A DNA stretch of 64,000 nucleotides. Source: Adiantum capillus-veneris (Eukaryota; Streptophyta; Polypodiopsida; Polypodiales; Pteridaceae). The notes below the pieces were generated by a model that saw nothing but the letters and a program-made list of their open reading frames with translations, made no database searches and was not told the DNA's origin. Below are positions 32,009-44,852 of this stretch, piece after piece (within the stretch, counting starts at the first letter, position 1; each line of letters opens with the position of its first letter). The stretch covers positions 111,038,141-111,102,140 of the forward strand of contig CM043942.1 in NCBI GenBank assembly GCA_014529385.2, in the 5' to 3' direction. A program made the position numbers and the translations under genes.

Positions 32009-32079
32009 ACAAATGTGGTAGAAGAAGACGTGCACATGGGCACGTCTACATAGTTCCTCCTATTTTTGATGCCTTTGTA

Positions 32080-35000
32080 CATATGTTCTCTCATGCTTGA
32101 TCACATCAGATGCATCTCGTTTAATGTGCCTGGGTTGTGTAACCTTGATAAATGGCAACTAATTGGCAAGGGTTGCTTTATGGAAAGATATCTCTTCTTA
32201 TCGACATCTAATACACTCCTTTGTGGTGATTTTAACAACACTCCTGACATGTATGATAGCAAAACACGTAATTCGCATATGTTACTTGTAGAAAGGCAAG
32301 CATGGACCATCTCCTTGCTTCAGCACAAATGCTTGATTTATAGCGTTCCCTCCATCCGGATCTCCCGCGTTTTACTTTTCAGCGTACTGCTAATCACTCG
32401 TATCGTGCACGTCTGGATAGATGGTATGTTCTTCACAAATAGTAATATGATGACTTTGTGTGTGATATGAAGATGGATTGCACTTTGCAGTTGTCTGATC
32501 ATTACCCTCCGTTTTTGAATTTGTACTTTGGGCAATCACTTTGTGATAGGCCTCTTTATCGAAAGCGTCTGCTACATATTAATAATGCTTATCTTAAGCA
32601 TGACGCCTTTCGAGACATAATTTTTGGGCTTTTTCCTCCCTTGATAGCTCACATGCATCTTGATCTTGATGTCGCGTGGTTTCGTTTTGTAATGCAAGTG
32701 CAATGTGCTATTGAGGACTATGGAAAACAATATTTACATTGGACTCGCGGCATTATTAAGGATGCTAAGCAGGTTTGTCAACATTTGAAAGTATTGGCCA
32801 ACTCCAGGCCTTTAACTGAATGTGAATTACCGGAGTTGTGTGAAGCTCGAGTATGCATACAGCTTGATGATAAACGGAAGCTTGAAAAATGGTAGACGCA
32901 CGCTTGCCAACGTGCTTTTGTTGATAAAGCATGTACTTCGAAGAAAATTTTCAAGCATTTGCATCACACGAGAATTTCTACGGGATTCGGCGTATAAAGC
33001 TTTCTTCAGGTGCTTGGACATCCTTTAAACATGAACTTGCTGATGATGGTCTCGCATTATAGACAAGTTTTTGCTAATGTTCCTCAAGAATCGCCAACGG
33101 TATGTCAAGCAAGACAGCTGTTGCTATCTCATGTACGACCAATCATCTCTTCCTGTGATGCATTATCTCTTGAGGAACCTTTCACTAATTCAGAATTGCA
33201 CAATGCATTGCTTTCATTGGGCTGCTGGCGATTCCCTCGCTGGGATGGGCTTACTGTGGAGTTCTTTATCTCTTTTTGGGAGTCTCTAAAAGAGCCGTTA
33301 CTTTTTCATGCTGAATGTTGCATGGGAGAAACAAGATTTGCCAATTTCTTGGAAAGAAGGCTTGCTTAAATTGTTGCCCAATCAGGCACTTTGTGAGAAT
33401 TTCGCGCACTCGAGACTGATTACGTTGATGTCTGTAGTGTACAAGATCTTGGCTAAGTTGTTGGTTAACCGGATTAAGGATCATCTCTTTGAAGGAATAC
33501 ATCAAGCTCAATATGGTTTCATACCACGTTGTCAAATCAATGACAGCTTGGCTAATGCATAGTTACAGGGAATGGCAATTTTCAGGTCCCTGTTCCCATC
33601 CCAATTTCCCGTTCCGTGTTTCGGATGTGAGTATCCGAAACAAGGAATGGCATTTCATGCATGTTTCCGTTCCCCGTTCCCCGTTCTGATTTCTCGTTCC
33701 AAGTAACTATGGACTAATGTTCTGATTGGCATGGAGTATGCAAAGTACACACAGTAAGGTGTACTTGTAAAGCAAGTTGATATGGAAAATGCTTTTGACA
33801 CTGTGCATTGGGACTACATTGTAGCCACGAAGCGTTGTCTCAGGTTTAGTCCTAAAGTCAATATTGTTTATTTCTTGTATCCTCGCAGTTCATCTTCAGG
33901 GCTTCTTAACGGTGAGTTAACGGATTCCTGGCCTCTTGGTTGCTCGGTTAGACAAGGCTGTCCCCTTAGCGCATTGTTGTATGTCATTGCCACACATCCT
34001 TTGTTGATGCATCTAGTCACTAGACTTCTGTTGGTTGTCTTCATGGCCTGCAGTTACCGTCGGGACGCAATTTTGTTGGGGAGGCTTATGCTGACGACTC
34101 GTTGTTTACGTCCCGTAACTACCAGGCTGATGTTCGGATGATTATGGAAGCTTTGGACCTATATGGGCTTGCGGCTCGTCTTCAAGTCAACTTTCATAAA
34201 TCGAAGCTTCTCCCGCTCAGTTCTTGTGATTGGCATGAGTCGTTGTGGCCAAGAGAGATTGTTCCTCCGAATGTGATTTCGAGGCATTTGGGGTATCCAA
34301 TCGGTTGAAATGTCACTCGTGCTCAAAAAGTGGATTGGGTTATGCAACGTTTGAATGCCAAACTGCATTACTAAAAGTTGTCTACATGGCCATTGTATGT
34401 TCGTTTGAGAATTATCCAAAGTATCATGATGGCTTATGTACAATTCTATTTGCCATTGTTGTATTGGCCTCGACATTGTCTCGCTTCACTTATGTCATCG
34501 ATTTTGTCTCATTCGTGGCGTACTCATGCTCATAAAAAAGGCCTGCGTTTGATGTCCATGGAGAAGCTTTGTACTCCCAAGCACTATGGTGGACTCAATA
34601 TTTTGGACTTGCGCCAGCATGTTCTTGCCCGAAAGGCTATGTTGTTACCGACTCTCGTGCAACAAACTCAATCCATGGGCTCTTATGTTTGCCTCCTTCT
34701 ATCGGCATGTTGTTACTTTGTCCTTTGGCCACTGACAGCCAACCAATTGGGAGGTTGTGTTTGGCAAGATGGAAAGGCGTATTCTTGGATGCCCTATCAC
34801 CTCTAGCCTCATTACTGATTGGAAGGAAGTTACGGTGCATTTATCATGGCAAGATCGACAGCAACAGGACGGGAACTCGATTCGATTACAGAGTCTTCAT
34901 TAGAGTCAAATGTTCTCTCTTACTTTGGTCGACCGCTCGCCTCACCAGGCCTACTTTCTCTCACGTCGTGGCCTTCGAGTGGTTGGTGACGTGGTTGATG

Positions 35001-35607
35001 ATGCGGGGTACACTTTCCAGTTTCCCTTTGCTGCTCGTCAGTTTGAATTGGATATGCATTACCGTCAGTTTTGGAAAGAGCTTCAGCACATGCTGGCTGG
35101 CTTTTTGCTTGTTCCGCCTCTGCTCGTTAGGAATCGCATGTCTGATTGGAGTTTGCGGGACAAGCCCTTCGATACTATGTCGGCCAGAAAGATTTATGCT
35201 CTTCTTCTGTCTCAGCCCTGGATGGCTGACCATTGTAATGCCCTGTGGTCAAAGACATTTGGTGGAAGAAAGTGCTCTCTGCCCTTTGGAAGAGTCATTT
35301 GCCTTTGAAGGAGCAATTGTTTCTATGGTGATGCTTGCTTGGAGTTCTTCGAGTGGGTTCTTTTCTCAGTGCGCGCCATATCTGCTCCTCCCGTTGTGTT
35401 CGTTGCTCGGCTCCAGAGGAGACTGTTAGTCACCTCCTTTGGGATTGTTGCATTACTAAAGAATTTCTTCGTGGTATAGCAGCTGGCATGCGGCTCCGAT
35501 TCCCCTCAATGGTTTTCCATCAAAGGTTTTGGGCTTTCAGCATTCTCCCACCTTCTGCTCGACCGTTTGCAGTTTTTTTTATGTGGGTCCGATTTTGGGC
35601 GTATTGA
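32080..35607 (+). pseudogene. L1 ORF2: endonuclease, RT, zf-RVT (many lesions)
   Basis: Endonuclease start ISFNVPGLCNLDKW at about 32110 and LLCGDFNNTPDMYD at about 32217 remain, with the middle deleted. RT blocks include GCWRFPRWDGLTVEFF (about 33220), LITLMSVVYKILAKLL (about 33420), QYGFIPRCQINDSL (about 33510), AFDTVHWDYI (about 33790), SVRQGCPLSALLY (about 33945) and an AYADDSLFTS catalytic loop (about 34087). Near 35370 is the zf-RVT block RCVRCSAPEETVSHLLWDC. Frames change at least eight times. The order and spacing are those of a plant L1 ORF2. Confidence 0.85.
33558..33711. mobile_element. 154-bp hAT miniature element in L1 RT
   Basis: Flanks GGCTAATG (33550-33557) and GACTAATG (33712-33719) match at 7 of 8 bases. 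Tips: left CATAGTTACAGGGAATGG, right (reverse complement) CATAGTTACTTGGAACG. The interior carries CCCGTTCC/GTTCCCCGTTCC repeats like hAT-1. It splits the L1 RT between the INDSLANA block and the next conserved block. Confidence 0.92.
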
Positions 35608-35847
35608 ACCCTGTGGCATCAACGCAATAGTTGCATGTTCTCTCGTGCTGATGCAAATCCACTTCAAATTTTCAAGCTTTCCCTTAGGCAATCCTTACGT
35701 TTTGCTTGAGAAGAGGTTGCATCAGCTTGCATATAATGCTTTTATCCCTTTTTCGCGGATGAACACTTCAGTGTTCATGCCTTGCTGTGGGTTTTCCTTG
35801 CCTTGAGGTTTCCCACTTGTAAATTAATCCCAAAGATTTACGAAAAA

Positions 35848-35849
<2 letters not shown>

Positions 35850-35891
<42 letters not shown>
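35850..35891. repeat. (GT)n microsatellite
   Basis: About 42 bp of GT/TG dinucleotide immediately after the A-rich tail of the L1. Confidence 0.95.
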
Positions 35892-35892
<1 letters not shown>

Positions 35893-35928
35893 GGCTAGCA
35901 AATAACAAGGAGAGATGCTAACCTGCAC

Positions 35929-36105
35929 CTGAGCTTTCGAATCGTCTCCTAGGACAGCTTTATACAGCTTCATTCTCCTAGACAACTGTTCAGCTTTCTT
36001 CTGCAGCTGACGAGCTCCATCGCCTAGCTGATCCTGCTGCTTGCATAATCCGCACGATAGTTTCGACAACAAAACTGCTCTTGAAACACGACGCATAGAG
36101 AACAA
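35929..36105 (-). CDS. Possible first exon of an unidentified minus-strand gene
   Basis: A minus-strand open stretch from ATG 36105 (a second ATG four codons in) encodes about 59 residues with a basic N-terminus and a Gln/Lys/Leu-rich helical part (QLQKKAEQLSRRMKLYKAV). It ends at a good donor, CAG/GTGCAG at 35929-35928; an alternative GTTAGC lies six bases on. No downstream exon is found within the window: the next sequence is a microsatellite and the L1. It could be a real first exon with a long TE-filled intron, a captured fragment, or chance. The family is not recognised. Confidence 0.35.
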
Positions 36106-36349
36106 CGAAACCGAGAGACAAGCTGCACGGCCGGAGACAGACCGAGAGATGGAGGTGGACTTATTGTGCTGATGAAAACTGGTGTGTATAGACTAGTCAA
36201 GTGACGTCAGTCGCCCGCCTCAACACTACCACACAGTAACCACAGGTATTGAGTGAAGTCCACGCGGTGGTATCGAGTGAAGTCACAAGAGGTTTTAAAC
36301 AAATTCTAGCAACATTCTGACTTACCTCAACATCATGAGATTCTCCGAG

Positions 36350-36462
36350 GGAGGCACCGCATACCTAGCTAGTTACGATTGGGGGCAAGGGACCGCCGGC
36401 CCAGTGGGAGGACCGGTGGTCCCCTGCCCCTAATCGTACCTAGCTAGGTATGCGGTGCCTCT
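36350..36462. repeat. Foldback hairpin, about 45-bp arms
   Basis: Left arm 36351-36395 and right arm 36416-36461 are reverse complements with about three mismatches. The arms start GAGGCACCGCATACCTAGC, and the loop is about 20 bp and GC-rich. The short direct repeat CGAG lies on each side (36346-36349, 36463-36466). It could be a small foldback-type miniature transposon or a source of a hairpin RNA. No coding capacity. Confidence 0.85.
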
Positions 36463-36694
36463 CGAGCAGAAGCTCATGAATGAAAAACATTGAAAAGGGC
36501 TCCATTTTCTTGCATGGAAAAAATTCCAAATCTTCTTGTGAGTGAGGTGCGAAGCTCAAACGCCGTCCCATTTGTCCATGAAACCCCCCCCCCCCATATG
36601 TAACACGCGGTCCAACGCAAGGGATCAAAGGTTGGAGTGAAAAGTTGGATCAAGAGTCAATGAGGACCGCGGATTTTTTTGACATCGTGCAATT

Positions 36695-36935
36695 GTAATC
36701 TCGACACAAAAAGTAATCTCGGCATAGTCATCACTTTTGACGACGTGGCACGGCGCCTTTTATTTGTGCATTGAAGTCAAGCTTAAAGTAAATTCTTTCA
36801 TTTATGATTCTTGCAAGTATGCGCAGCATTCACTCATCCTACTTTAAAGAGTTTAACTCTCGACCCACATCAAAGTAACGCAAAGACCCACACTGTATGT
36901 AATCTCGACACACTGTGTGTAATCTCGGCACATGC
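36695..36935. promoter_or_regulatory. Left-end GTAATCTCGRCA repeats of the MULE
   Basis: Four copies of GTAATCTCG(A/G)CA at about 36695, 36713, 36898 and 36919 lie between the left terminus and the transposase start. The same motif recurs at the right end (about 50656, 50814) and in the central array. Likely transposase-binding or promoter sites; this is inference. Confidence 0.6.
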
Positions 36936-39207
36936 AAAGAAAACTACTCTCTCTCTCTGTCCCTCACCCTCACACACGCACACACACACACAGTAACATT
37001 CACAGTCATGGACGGAAAGAAGTGTGGTTTCTCATCCAATCACCCTCAATCACAACCAAATGATGGATTGGGATCAAGAAAACGTGGAAGGTGATCATAT
37101 GCTTGAAGAGTTGTTTGATGAGGATTCAAGTGATGCGAGTAGTGAAAGTAATGATGACGACTTCGAGGTACTTCATGAAGAAGGTGATGCTCTTGGAGAA
37201 AACAGGCCTTTTGATGATCAAATGGTTAAGGTATTTCCGGATCCAAATCTCTATCTGTCCACAACATATTTTCCTTTCATAGAGAGGCATATAATTACAT
37301 GATAAGAGTGCTTCAAAGTGACCTCTCCACAACATTGGAGACTCTTAAAACCTATGACTCTAGAGACATGTTGAATTTGAAGAAGTGGCACAAGATGAAG
37401 GATGAGCTTCATGTTGGGCGTGATGAAGATAAAAGGCTTTGTTTATATTTGGGAGATTTGCAGCCAGTGAGAGTTCCATGTGTTGAAGATTGGGAGGATA
37501 TTGTAAAAGTTGCCCACATTGTTGAAGGATCAAAACACCAAGGGTTTAATAAAACACTAATTTTCATCAAGTCCAAATGGTGCATTGAAGTTAGGAAGCA
37601 TGGTATATCTACCATATACATCAAAGAGTACATAAATGCTTGTGGATGTAGCAATGCAACTAACGCTTTAACTTCAAGATCATGGCGTCAAAGAATGGAT
37701 CTGAATAAAGAGCCTCCAAATGTGATTATTACAAGCATGTCTGATGTAGATGGGCAATAAAAGACCATCATGATCGAGCACAAGACAAGGTTAGTGATGG
37801 TCCTTTCTTCCAAAAAATATGGCGCATCAAAAACTATGATTGATTATATATGTCATCAAAGTGGTACGCCTCAACAAAGGGGAGATAAAAAGAAAACAAA
37901 GACATCAAAAAAATGTGGTTGTCCGTTTAAAATACAAGTGATAACTACCAATGGGAGTAATGAAGTTCATATTTATCTAAACACTAGTCACAGGCGGTCA
38001 TGTCCCAAGTTCAAGAAGTGCTATATATCACTTGTCCATCCATCCATCCGTAATTGAGTATTGCATAAAGATCTCTTTGATGTCGGGAATGCTCGATATG
38101 TTGCTTCTATGTCTTTGTCAAAAGAAAGATTTCACATGGAGCGAGCCTCCCTTCTTGACTGTGCTATGTACAGGTTCTTTATGATACCGCATGAAATCAA
38201 TATCTTGTCTTATCAAATGCGTTCTCGAGGTAGCACTTTGACTTGCTTCTTTAATAAATTTCTTTATACAGAGGATACTCTCTAAGTAATCAAGTTGATA
38301 CAGGTCGCGTATCAGATGATGACTGGGTTTCTATGTATACGGAGGCTATGAAATTATGCGAAACCAACAAGGTGATGTTTTGTCATAAGTCACATAGAGT
38401 AATTCAAATTTCTTTTCTTCTTACGTTCAAATTTTTATGCAGGTGGTTTATTGCCAACCATACAATCCAAAAGAAGTTAATGACAAAGATAAGCCTTTTA
38501 TCTTGATCATTCAAGATGACTGGATGCTGCAAATGGCCAAGCGATTCTTTACAAATAGCTCATGGGCTATTGACAACACATTTAAAACAAATGTATATGG
38601 TTTACCATTGTATGTTGCAGTGTTGCCAAACCAACAAGGTGTTGGCCTACCAATTTGGTTCATGCTGTGTACGACAGGTCCTGGTTGTCATCATGACGTC
38701 ATTGCTTTCAAGTTGACAATTGTTGTAGTCTTTGAGAGGATGGGCCACATTTGTCCGTCAGCTATTGTGATTGATAAGTCACAACAAGAACTAGAGGCTA
38801 TATTGAAGGTCGTGGATGAAGACCCGCATAGTTGGAGTGTTGACGCCAATGGAAAAAAATATCAGGTTGCATGCCGTGTTCTACTTTTCTGGTTCCATAC
38901 CAAAAAAACATGGGTGGAGAATCTCTTACCTCAGGTATTATACTGCTAAGTTACTTAATTGTAACTATTTGATCTATAATAAAAAAACATGATTTACAAC
39001 ATATGCATGTTTGTTTTGAAATGTAGTCTCCAAAGGAGTTAAGGGACGATGTTTATAATGATTTGTCAAACTTAATGCATTGTGCAACAGAATCTGATTT
39101 TGAAGGCAGATTTCAAGAGCTTTTGGTGAGGTATTCACCATACCCAAATATAGTTTGCTATATCACTAATGGATGGTGTGGGGGGGATTGCATGTGGACA
39201 ACCTGAT

Positions 39208-42200
39208 TGTCATGACAAGGGTAGTGCCTGGTGGTCAAGGACCAGGCCCAAGGGGCCGGCTCCAAGTGTGGATAGGGAACGAGGCCCAAGGGGCTATTAA
39301 ATGGGAGGTTAGGTGGTTCATTCTCAGGCAGTCCCTCATCGGGTCTTACATTGGTATCATAGCAATGACTATTTTGGGGCATGAGGGCATGGAGCCACCC
39401 GCTTTTGCTCTTGCATGCATGCAAACTAGGGGGCTGGAGGCGGGCATGGCCGCTTAGTAGGGAAGTGGTCGAAGACGATGAAGGGAACTCGTGTGTAGGT
39501 GCCCTTGAGCCGAGGAGGGGAGACCGTTTCGACCCTCACCAAATCGCGCGCAGAGGATTGCAACAAGATCGCATCGCCGAGGGGATCACTTCTCGACCCT
39601 GGCGTGCTGCAAGCCGAGCACCACATAAGCCGGGGGCGGCCTGTTTCTCTCTCGCGCTGCTGTGTGCGCCATGGCCGACTTCCTATTTCCCATACACAGG
39701 CACCCAAGGGCCTTTGGCCTTAGGGCAAGACATTTAAAAATTAGGGCAGGTGCCCACACTTAAAAATTAGGGCAAGTGCCCACAGTGTTCCACCCCACCG
39801 GATACGCAGATCCACCCCGCCCGATACGCAGATGCACATCGACCATCAATTTTTTGCCCAGCTGAGCAAGCTGCTAGCAGTACACGAAGCTGGCAGGGGT
39901 TTCAGGTCGTTCCAACCACAAAGTAAATTTCATATTATTTGAAAATGGTGGGATGGCTATGACAGATCTTAGACACTCAAGCATCCTTTGAGAATCAACG
40001 AAGAAAATCGCCAAGGTTGCGAGCCCTCTTGGATTTACAAGAAACTTGGTATGGATTGGCCGCATGCAAGATGTTGCACTGCAGTTACGAAGGCATGTTT
40101 TTTGCGGCTACAAAGACATGTTTCCGCCGTTTGAAGTGGACTTCTAAGAGTCGGTAAGCAAGTCGACTTTAATGTTTTCAATTATAACTTCTTTGAATCT
40201 CGCAGATCTCCCTGCATTATACGCACAACAAGAAAAGCATGGAGCACTTTTAGCATGTTCAGCAAGGCCTATGCCATGCTGGTACAAGCAAGGCCTGTGG
40301 CTTTTAAGGTGCCAATGTTCGGCAAGACCAACCATTGTTTACAGTTTCAAGAAGTTGTATCGCCTCCCGTGACGTGAAACCTTTGCAAGGATCATGGAAG
40401 AGCTACCGCATAGGCCATGCGGCACAAGTCGGTAATCAGGTATGCATTTGTTTTGAAGTTGTTTGGCAAATTTATTCGAACATGATGAGTGCTTCTTGTC
40501 CCAGCAGAGCTGTTGTACAAGTTATCAATCTCCATTCATTTGCATGATTTTGCTAGCATGAATGATCATTACTTGCACATGCAACTGAATTATGCCTATA
40601 ATGTGCATGTTGCATTGTAACTTTGAAATTTATATAACATTTCGGGCAAGCAGGTATTGCATTGCCTTCTAGCAAGGCTCGCATGCAAATTGAGGGAGGT
40701 CCACTTTAGGCACTCCAAACACAAGCACGGATTGTGACAGTTGTTTTAAGCATTACAATTTTGTTGGCATCGAACCCATACTTAACCTGCCAGCATGACT
40801 CAAGCATGGCTTGAGTACCTACAACCCTGATCTGTTGCACGCATCAATAGTAGTTCCATTTTGATGCCCATGGAATCTCAAGGAAATTGGCACACCCTGT
40901 GGCTCGACTTCATGAAGGGTGCACAGAGCTTGGCATGGCCAACTTCTTGTCACTGCTTCTCACTGTTTTCATAAGCCGGCAAAGATGCTCGCCACACGGA
41001 ACTAGCCAATTTCAATAGAAATTGCTTGACAAGGTCAATTCTCGTTTTCCATGATCTTTGTCCGTCGGTACCAGCATCTGTTGGTTACAATTTGGGCAAT
41101 CTTGCATTGAAGCTTCCCGCATTTGGACTATGCTATGAGCATACAAACTTGGCGGGGGCATTGGCAATATGATTACACATTATTTCATTACATACCGGAC
41201 ATGCGTATATGATATACGAGGGTGTATATGATATACATGATAATTCTCTCTCGCACAACAGATAGGGCTATCAGCTGCATTTGAGAGAGTTTTCCCATGA
41301 CATTTCAAGACAACTGGTTACAGTAGAATGACCAGGTTAGACCATGTTCAATATTGTTTATTTTTCCATGTTTATACATTTACAATGGAAACTAATGCTT
41401 TTGCACAAAGCAAAGTCCTTTGACAATTTTTCATGAAGCAAGGCTTCTCCCTTGTGCCAAGGTACTGCCCAGTGACTTGGAATCACGAGGAGTGGCACAC
41501 AAGTTTGAAAAACTGGCAAAATTGGGAATATCACCTCATAGAATCCCTACCAGTTTCGACTGTGCAAGGCACTAATGGTTATGGCTCTCACGTTTGAGGC
41601 CATCACTCTCACCAAGGGCTTAACAATTTGTATACACGGCATGCTAGCCTGGTGGCATGAATTCCACCGCTTTAGAGATTACGCTTCTGCTAACACACCA
41701 AACACTCTGTCTCACGGACAAACTAAGTTTTGTATTGTTTAAATTTTGGGTTGTTGTCAACACACAATACCACTAAAAAAACCTAAGAATAGGACTATTT
41801 CACCGGCAAAGTGCCATATTGAGTCATTTTTGTAAAGTCACGACCCCATACATGGTAAGTGGGTCAAACTGTGGCTTGTGTTTTTTGTTCCCTCTCTTGA
41901 TGAGAGCGTTATACAGGCAGATTGTTGCATGCTTATAGGATAAGCTGCAAGTCCGGCATAAGATGCGTTAGAGCACACAGATTGGGCACAACATATACAA
42001 ACTCGTCACTTAAGGAAAGCTCCTCAGACCATCATTTTCTCTCTCTTTTTCTTATTTCTCTCCATGAATAATGAAAATTTTCTACACAGTGTTTGGGAGT
42101 CAGCATGAGCCAAGGTGTTCTCTCTCTCTGTTAGAAATTAGGCAAGACGCCCTCTACATTAGTCTTCATCGTTTCCTTGAGTGAACACTAATTGCCATAA

Positions 42201-44852
42201 GGGCTATGCACCACACATGCTGACTAGGAGTCATTGTCAGATCTCGGGTATGACCCAACGGTTGGAATTCCTTGGGGATTGTTCTTATGATAGAACATAT
42301 CTGCACAATGGAGTACCCATCGAATGCATCGACGTTAATAGACGAGCAAGAGTCTTGTCATTTCGGAGGATTAGGGTGTCATTTTTGCACTATATGTTTC
42401 TAGTACGACGCTCAAGTTGAGTTTTTGATACTCTTGCACTTACATGAGTTGATCTATACCATGGGTCTAGAGGCAGCAAAGAGTTGAGACAGCATGGCTG
42501 TTGCTACAAGCTAGGGATCTCACTTATGTAGATCTCTTGCTCTCTCTACAGCACTACGAGTGTCTATGGCATCACAATTTTGAGGTACGACCCAGCGGGT
42601 GCTTACTAAATCACCCATACGCATTGAGGATCACGTTTTGATCTATTCCCGTTATAGTTTCATGGAAAGAACTCGTAATCTACCACGCGGTAGCAGAAAA
42701 ATTCAATCATTCTGTACACGGTTAACTAAGTTGGTTACCGTCACTTGCTAGTTGAGCAGTTTCTACAAAGGGTCTTACCAGGGGGTTTGACTACATAGCT
42801 TCTACCCAACGGGTTGGGATTGCAAAGGCAACACCCAGATTTCCAGTGCAATGTTGCTTGGTTTTTTTTTTCGGGTGGGCAACGTGCTCCTTTGCATTTG
42901 AATACGGGTAAGTGAGCATTAAGTTCAACTCTCTAGGTACGCATCTATTGATTTGTTGTTATTCCATTTTTTCGTATGTTTTGCTTGGGTTTTTCAAGTT
43001 GTATAAGTACGCTTGAATATTTAAGAGACATGCCAAGGGCATGTCGAAACAAAGCATTTTGGGTCGTCGTGTACCATATATTTTTTCTGCATTATGCTGT
43101 TATGAATCCACGTGTAGGGTTCGATTTGGCACATGTTGTCACATGGGATACAACATGGTCTAGGAACTCAAGGAGTTCGGTCTAGCCAGTGTGGAGCAAT
43201 GATAATGAGGGTCCCTCTCACTCGCATCGCGGAGTGTTCCTAGTTTCCTCCACACACAAGTACAATTTGTGCTTGATGGATGTTGCTTTCTTTGCCATCC
43301 TTATTTAATATATATATCCACATGTGGTGAATATAAGTCTCTGGGACTGCCACTGGCGCCTAATTCCTAATGATGTGTCACGATGAAGTCCCTACGTGCT
43401 GGTCGCACACCGTATCAGGAACAATTTTAGTGGCCAGAAATTGTCGGGTACTATGTACAGACTTGTTTCGATTACAAGTGCTGTGAAACCACCTTAATGG
43501 AGGATCATTTTTGCATATAGCCAAGTATGCTACGTTCATGATAATTTCTCATGGTTGGTACCTAGGTGTGACTGAGCTTTCACATTCTATTACGGTCCAA
43601 CTCTTGTTGCAAGGCTTTCACATACGTGCTGTGAAAAGTCTCGTCATGGAATTGCGATTCGATTTGTGTTAAATGCATGCACACTAGGTGTTATGGGCCC
43701 TAGTGTTTAACACAAATTTGTTCGGAGCGGCATGAAAATTCATGGCCTTCCTTCTTTCTGCAATTGTATTCACTTCAAGTGCAACTTTTCAAGCAAATTT
43801 ATGAGTTTACACAATACCATACAAGGTGATGGCTCAGGATGGGTATCTGTGATTGGATATACTCTATAATATTACTCCACTTGAACCCGCTTTCAACCTA
43901 GTTGGTTGTCTCCACTCCATATCGCGTATATGGCTAGATACTCACTGGTTGAGTTATAGTTTATCATCAGTCATGGAAGACTGTCTGTAAGTGGTTGGGG
44001 AAAAGCACCTCACTCTTACTGCTGCTATTTTTTGCTAAAGGATCTGCTACGAGCATACATTAGCACAACGCATTTTGAATGGGCGATTCTCTCCCTATTC
44101 TAGAATTTGCTTACGTAAGGTTTTCAACTTTGAACACCTGTTGTGGTGGGGTTGGATACCGTTTTCATAGTTTCATAAGTCAAGGACTTAATAGGTGTGC
44201 TGACAAAGTAGGTTGGCACGTAACCTTCATTAGGGGTGAACATGTAGTTCAATGTGTTCCAAAATGTTCAGAAGTCTACCATGAGGACACTTCCTATTCT
44301 GTGTCTCAGTAGCTATGAGATTTTCAAGATACTGACGCGAGTTGGAAATCTGGCTCACAACTTCATGGGAAGTTGCGCCAAGGTTTTCTTGAATTTTTTC
44401 AGTATCTTCAGAAAGTCTGAAAACTGGTTATGTCTTTGGACACTTTTCAGTTGTGGTTACTCCTTTAAAGTACTCAAGTGAGTTCTAAATTGAGTTACCA
44501 TTTAGATACAAGTGGTTGCGAAAGGACAACAATGTTAAAAATCAAGATGTTGCTCTTGGTTTCATTGAACCTCCTCACTACACCAAGTATCAATCATCAG
44601 CACAATTGGCCTGAGTAAGGGATGCCAAAAAGGAAAACATCAGTGTTCTTACGAAGATACTATCGCTTGTGTTTTCGAGGACGAAAACGCTTCTCCAAGG
44701 GGGGAGTAATTTCATGACAAGGGTAGCACCCGGTGGTCAAGGACCAGGCCCAAGGGGCCGGCTGCAAGTGTGGATAGGGAATGAGGCCCAAGGGGCTATT
44801 AAATGGGAGGTTGGGTGGTTCATTCTCAGGCAGCCCCTCATCGGGTCTTACA
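39208..44852 (+). mobile_element. Non-coding LTR retroelement with 143-bp LTRs, in the MULE transposase
   Basis: LTRs 39208-39350 and 44710-44852 are nearly identical (both with CCCAAGGGGCCGGCT and ending CGGGTCTTACA). Flanks CTGAT (39203-39207) and CCGAT (44853-44857) are a 5-bp duplication with one change. The primer site TTGGTATCATAGCAATG follows the 5' LTR, and a purine tract AAGGGGGGAG precedes the 3' LTR. The 5.4-kb interior has no frame over about 120 codons and no recognisable retroviral-type protein, so it must rely on helper proteins. A typical gypsy ending (VFEDENASPRG) is visible just before the purine tract, hinting at a decayed polyprotein. Confidence 0.88.
39351..44709 (+). other. 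Interior of the 143-bp-LTR element
   Basis: Searched on both strands for gag, protease, RT and integrase motifs; none were seen. There is a small duplicated segment AAAATTAGGGCA(A/G)GTGCCCACA at about 39736 and 39762, and a GC-rich start (39400-39720). The rest (39800-44650) is AT-moderate sequence without repeats that stand out. Confidence 0.6.

Larger units (their letters stand above)
31486..35849 (+). mobile_element. Plant L1 LINE, decayed
   Basis: Non-LTR element on plus with a CCHC ORF1 end, endonuclease remnants, RT, a zf-RVT tail and an A-rich 3' end (about 35842-35849) followed by a GT microsatellite. The left part was cut off by the outermost LTR element, which sits against GGGCAAG at 31486. 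A miniature hAT element splits the RT. Many stops and frameshifts make it an old, dead copy. Confidence 0.85.

Noticed and set aside
32458-32895. Independent 145-codon gene
   Set aside because: It lies between the endonuclease and RT blocks of the L1 ORF2 and reads as the linker of that protein.
560-36105. A single minus-strand gene joining the exon at 35929-36105 to the GTPase exon at 1334-1532 across a 34-kb intron
   Set aside because: A CAG precedes codon 5 of the GTPase, but the upstream minus-strand sequence is GA repeat rather than a pyrimidine tract. The GTPase also has its own ATG. No evidence links the two.
39381-39737. 118-codon frame in the GC-rich part of the 143-bp-LTR element
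   Set aside because: No similarity recognised; an overlapping frame on the other strand is equally long, as expected in GC-rich non-coding DNA.
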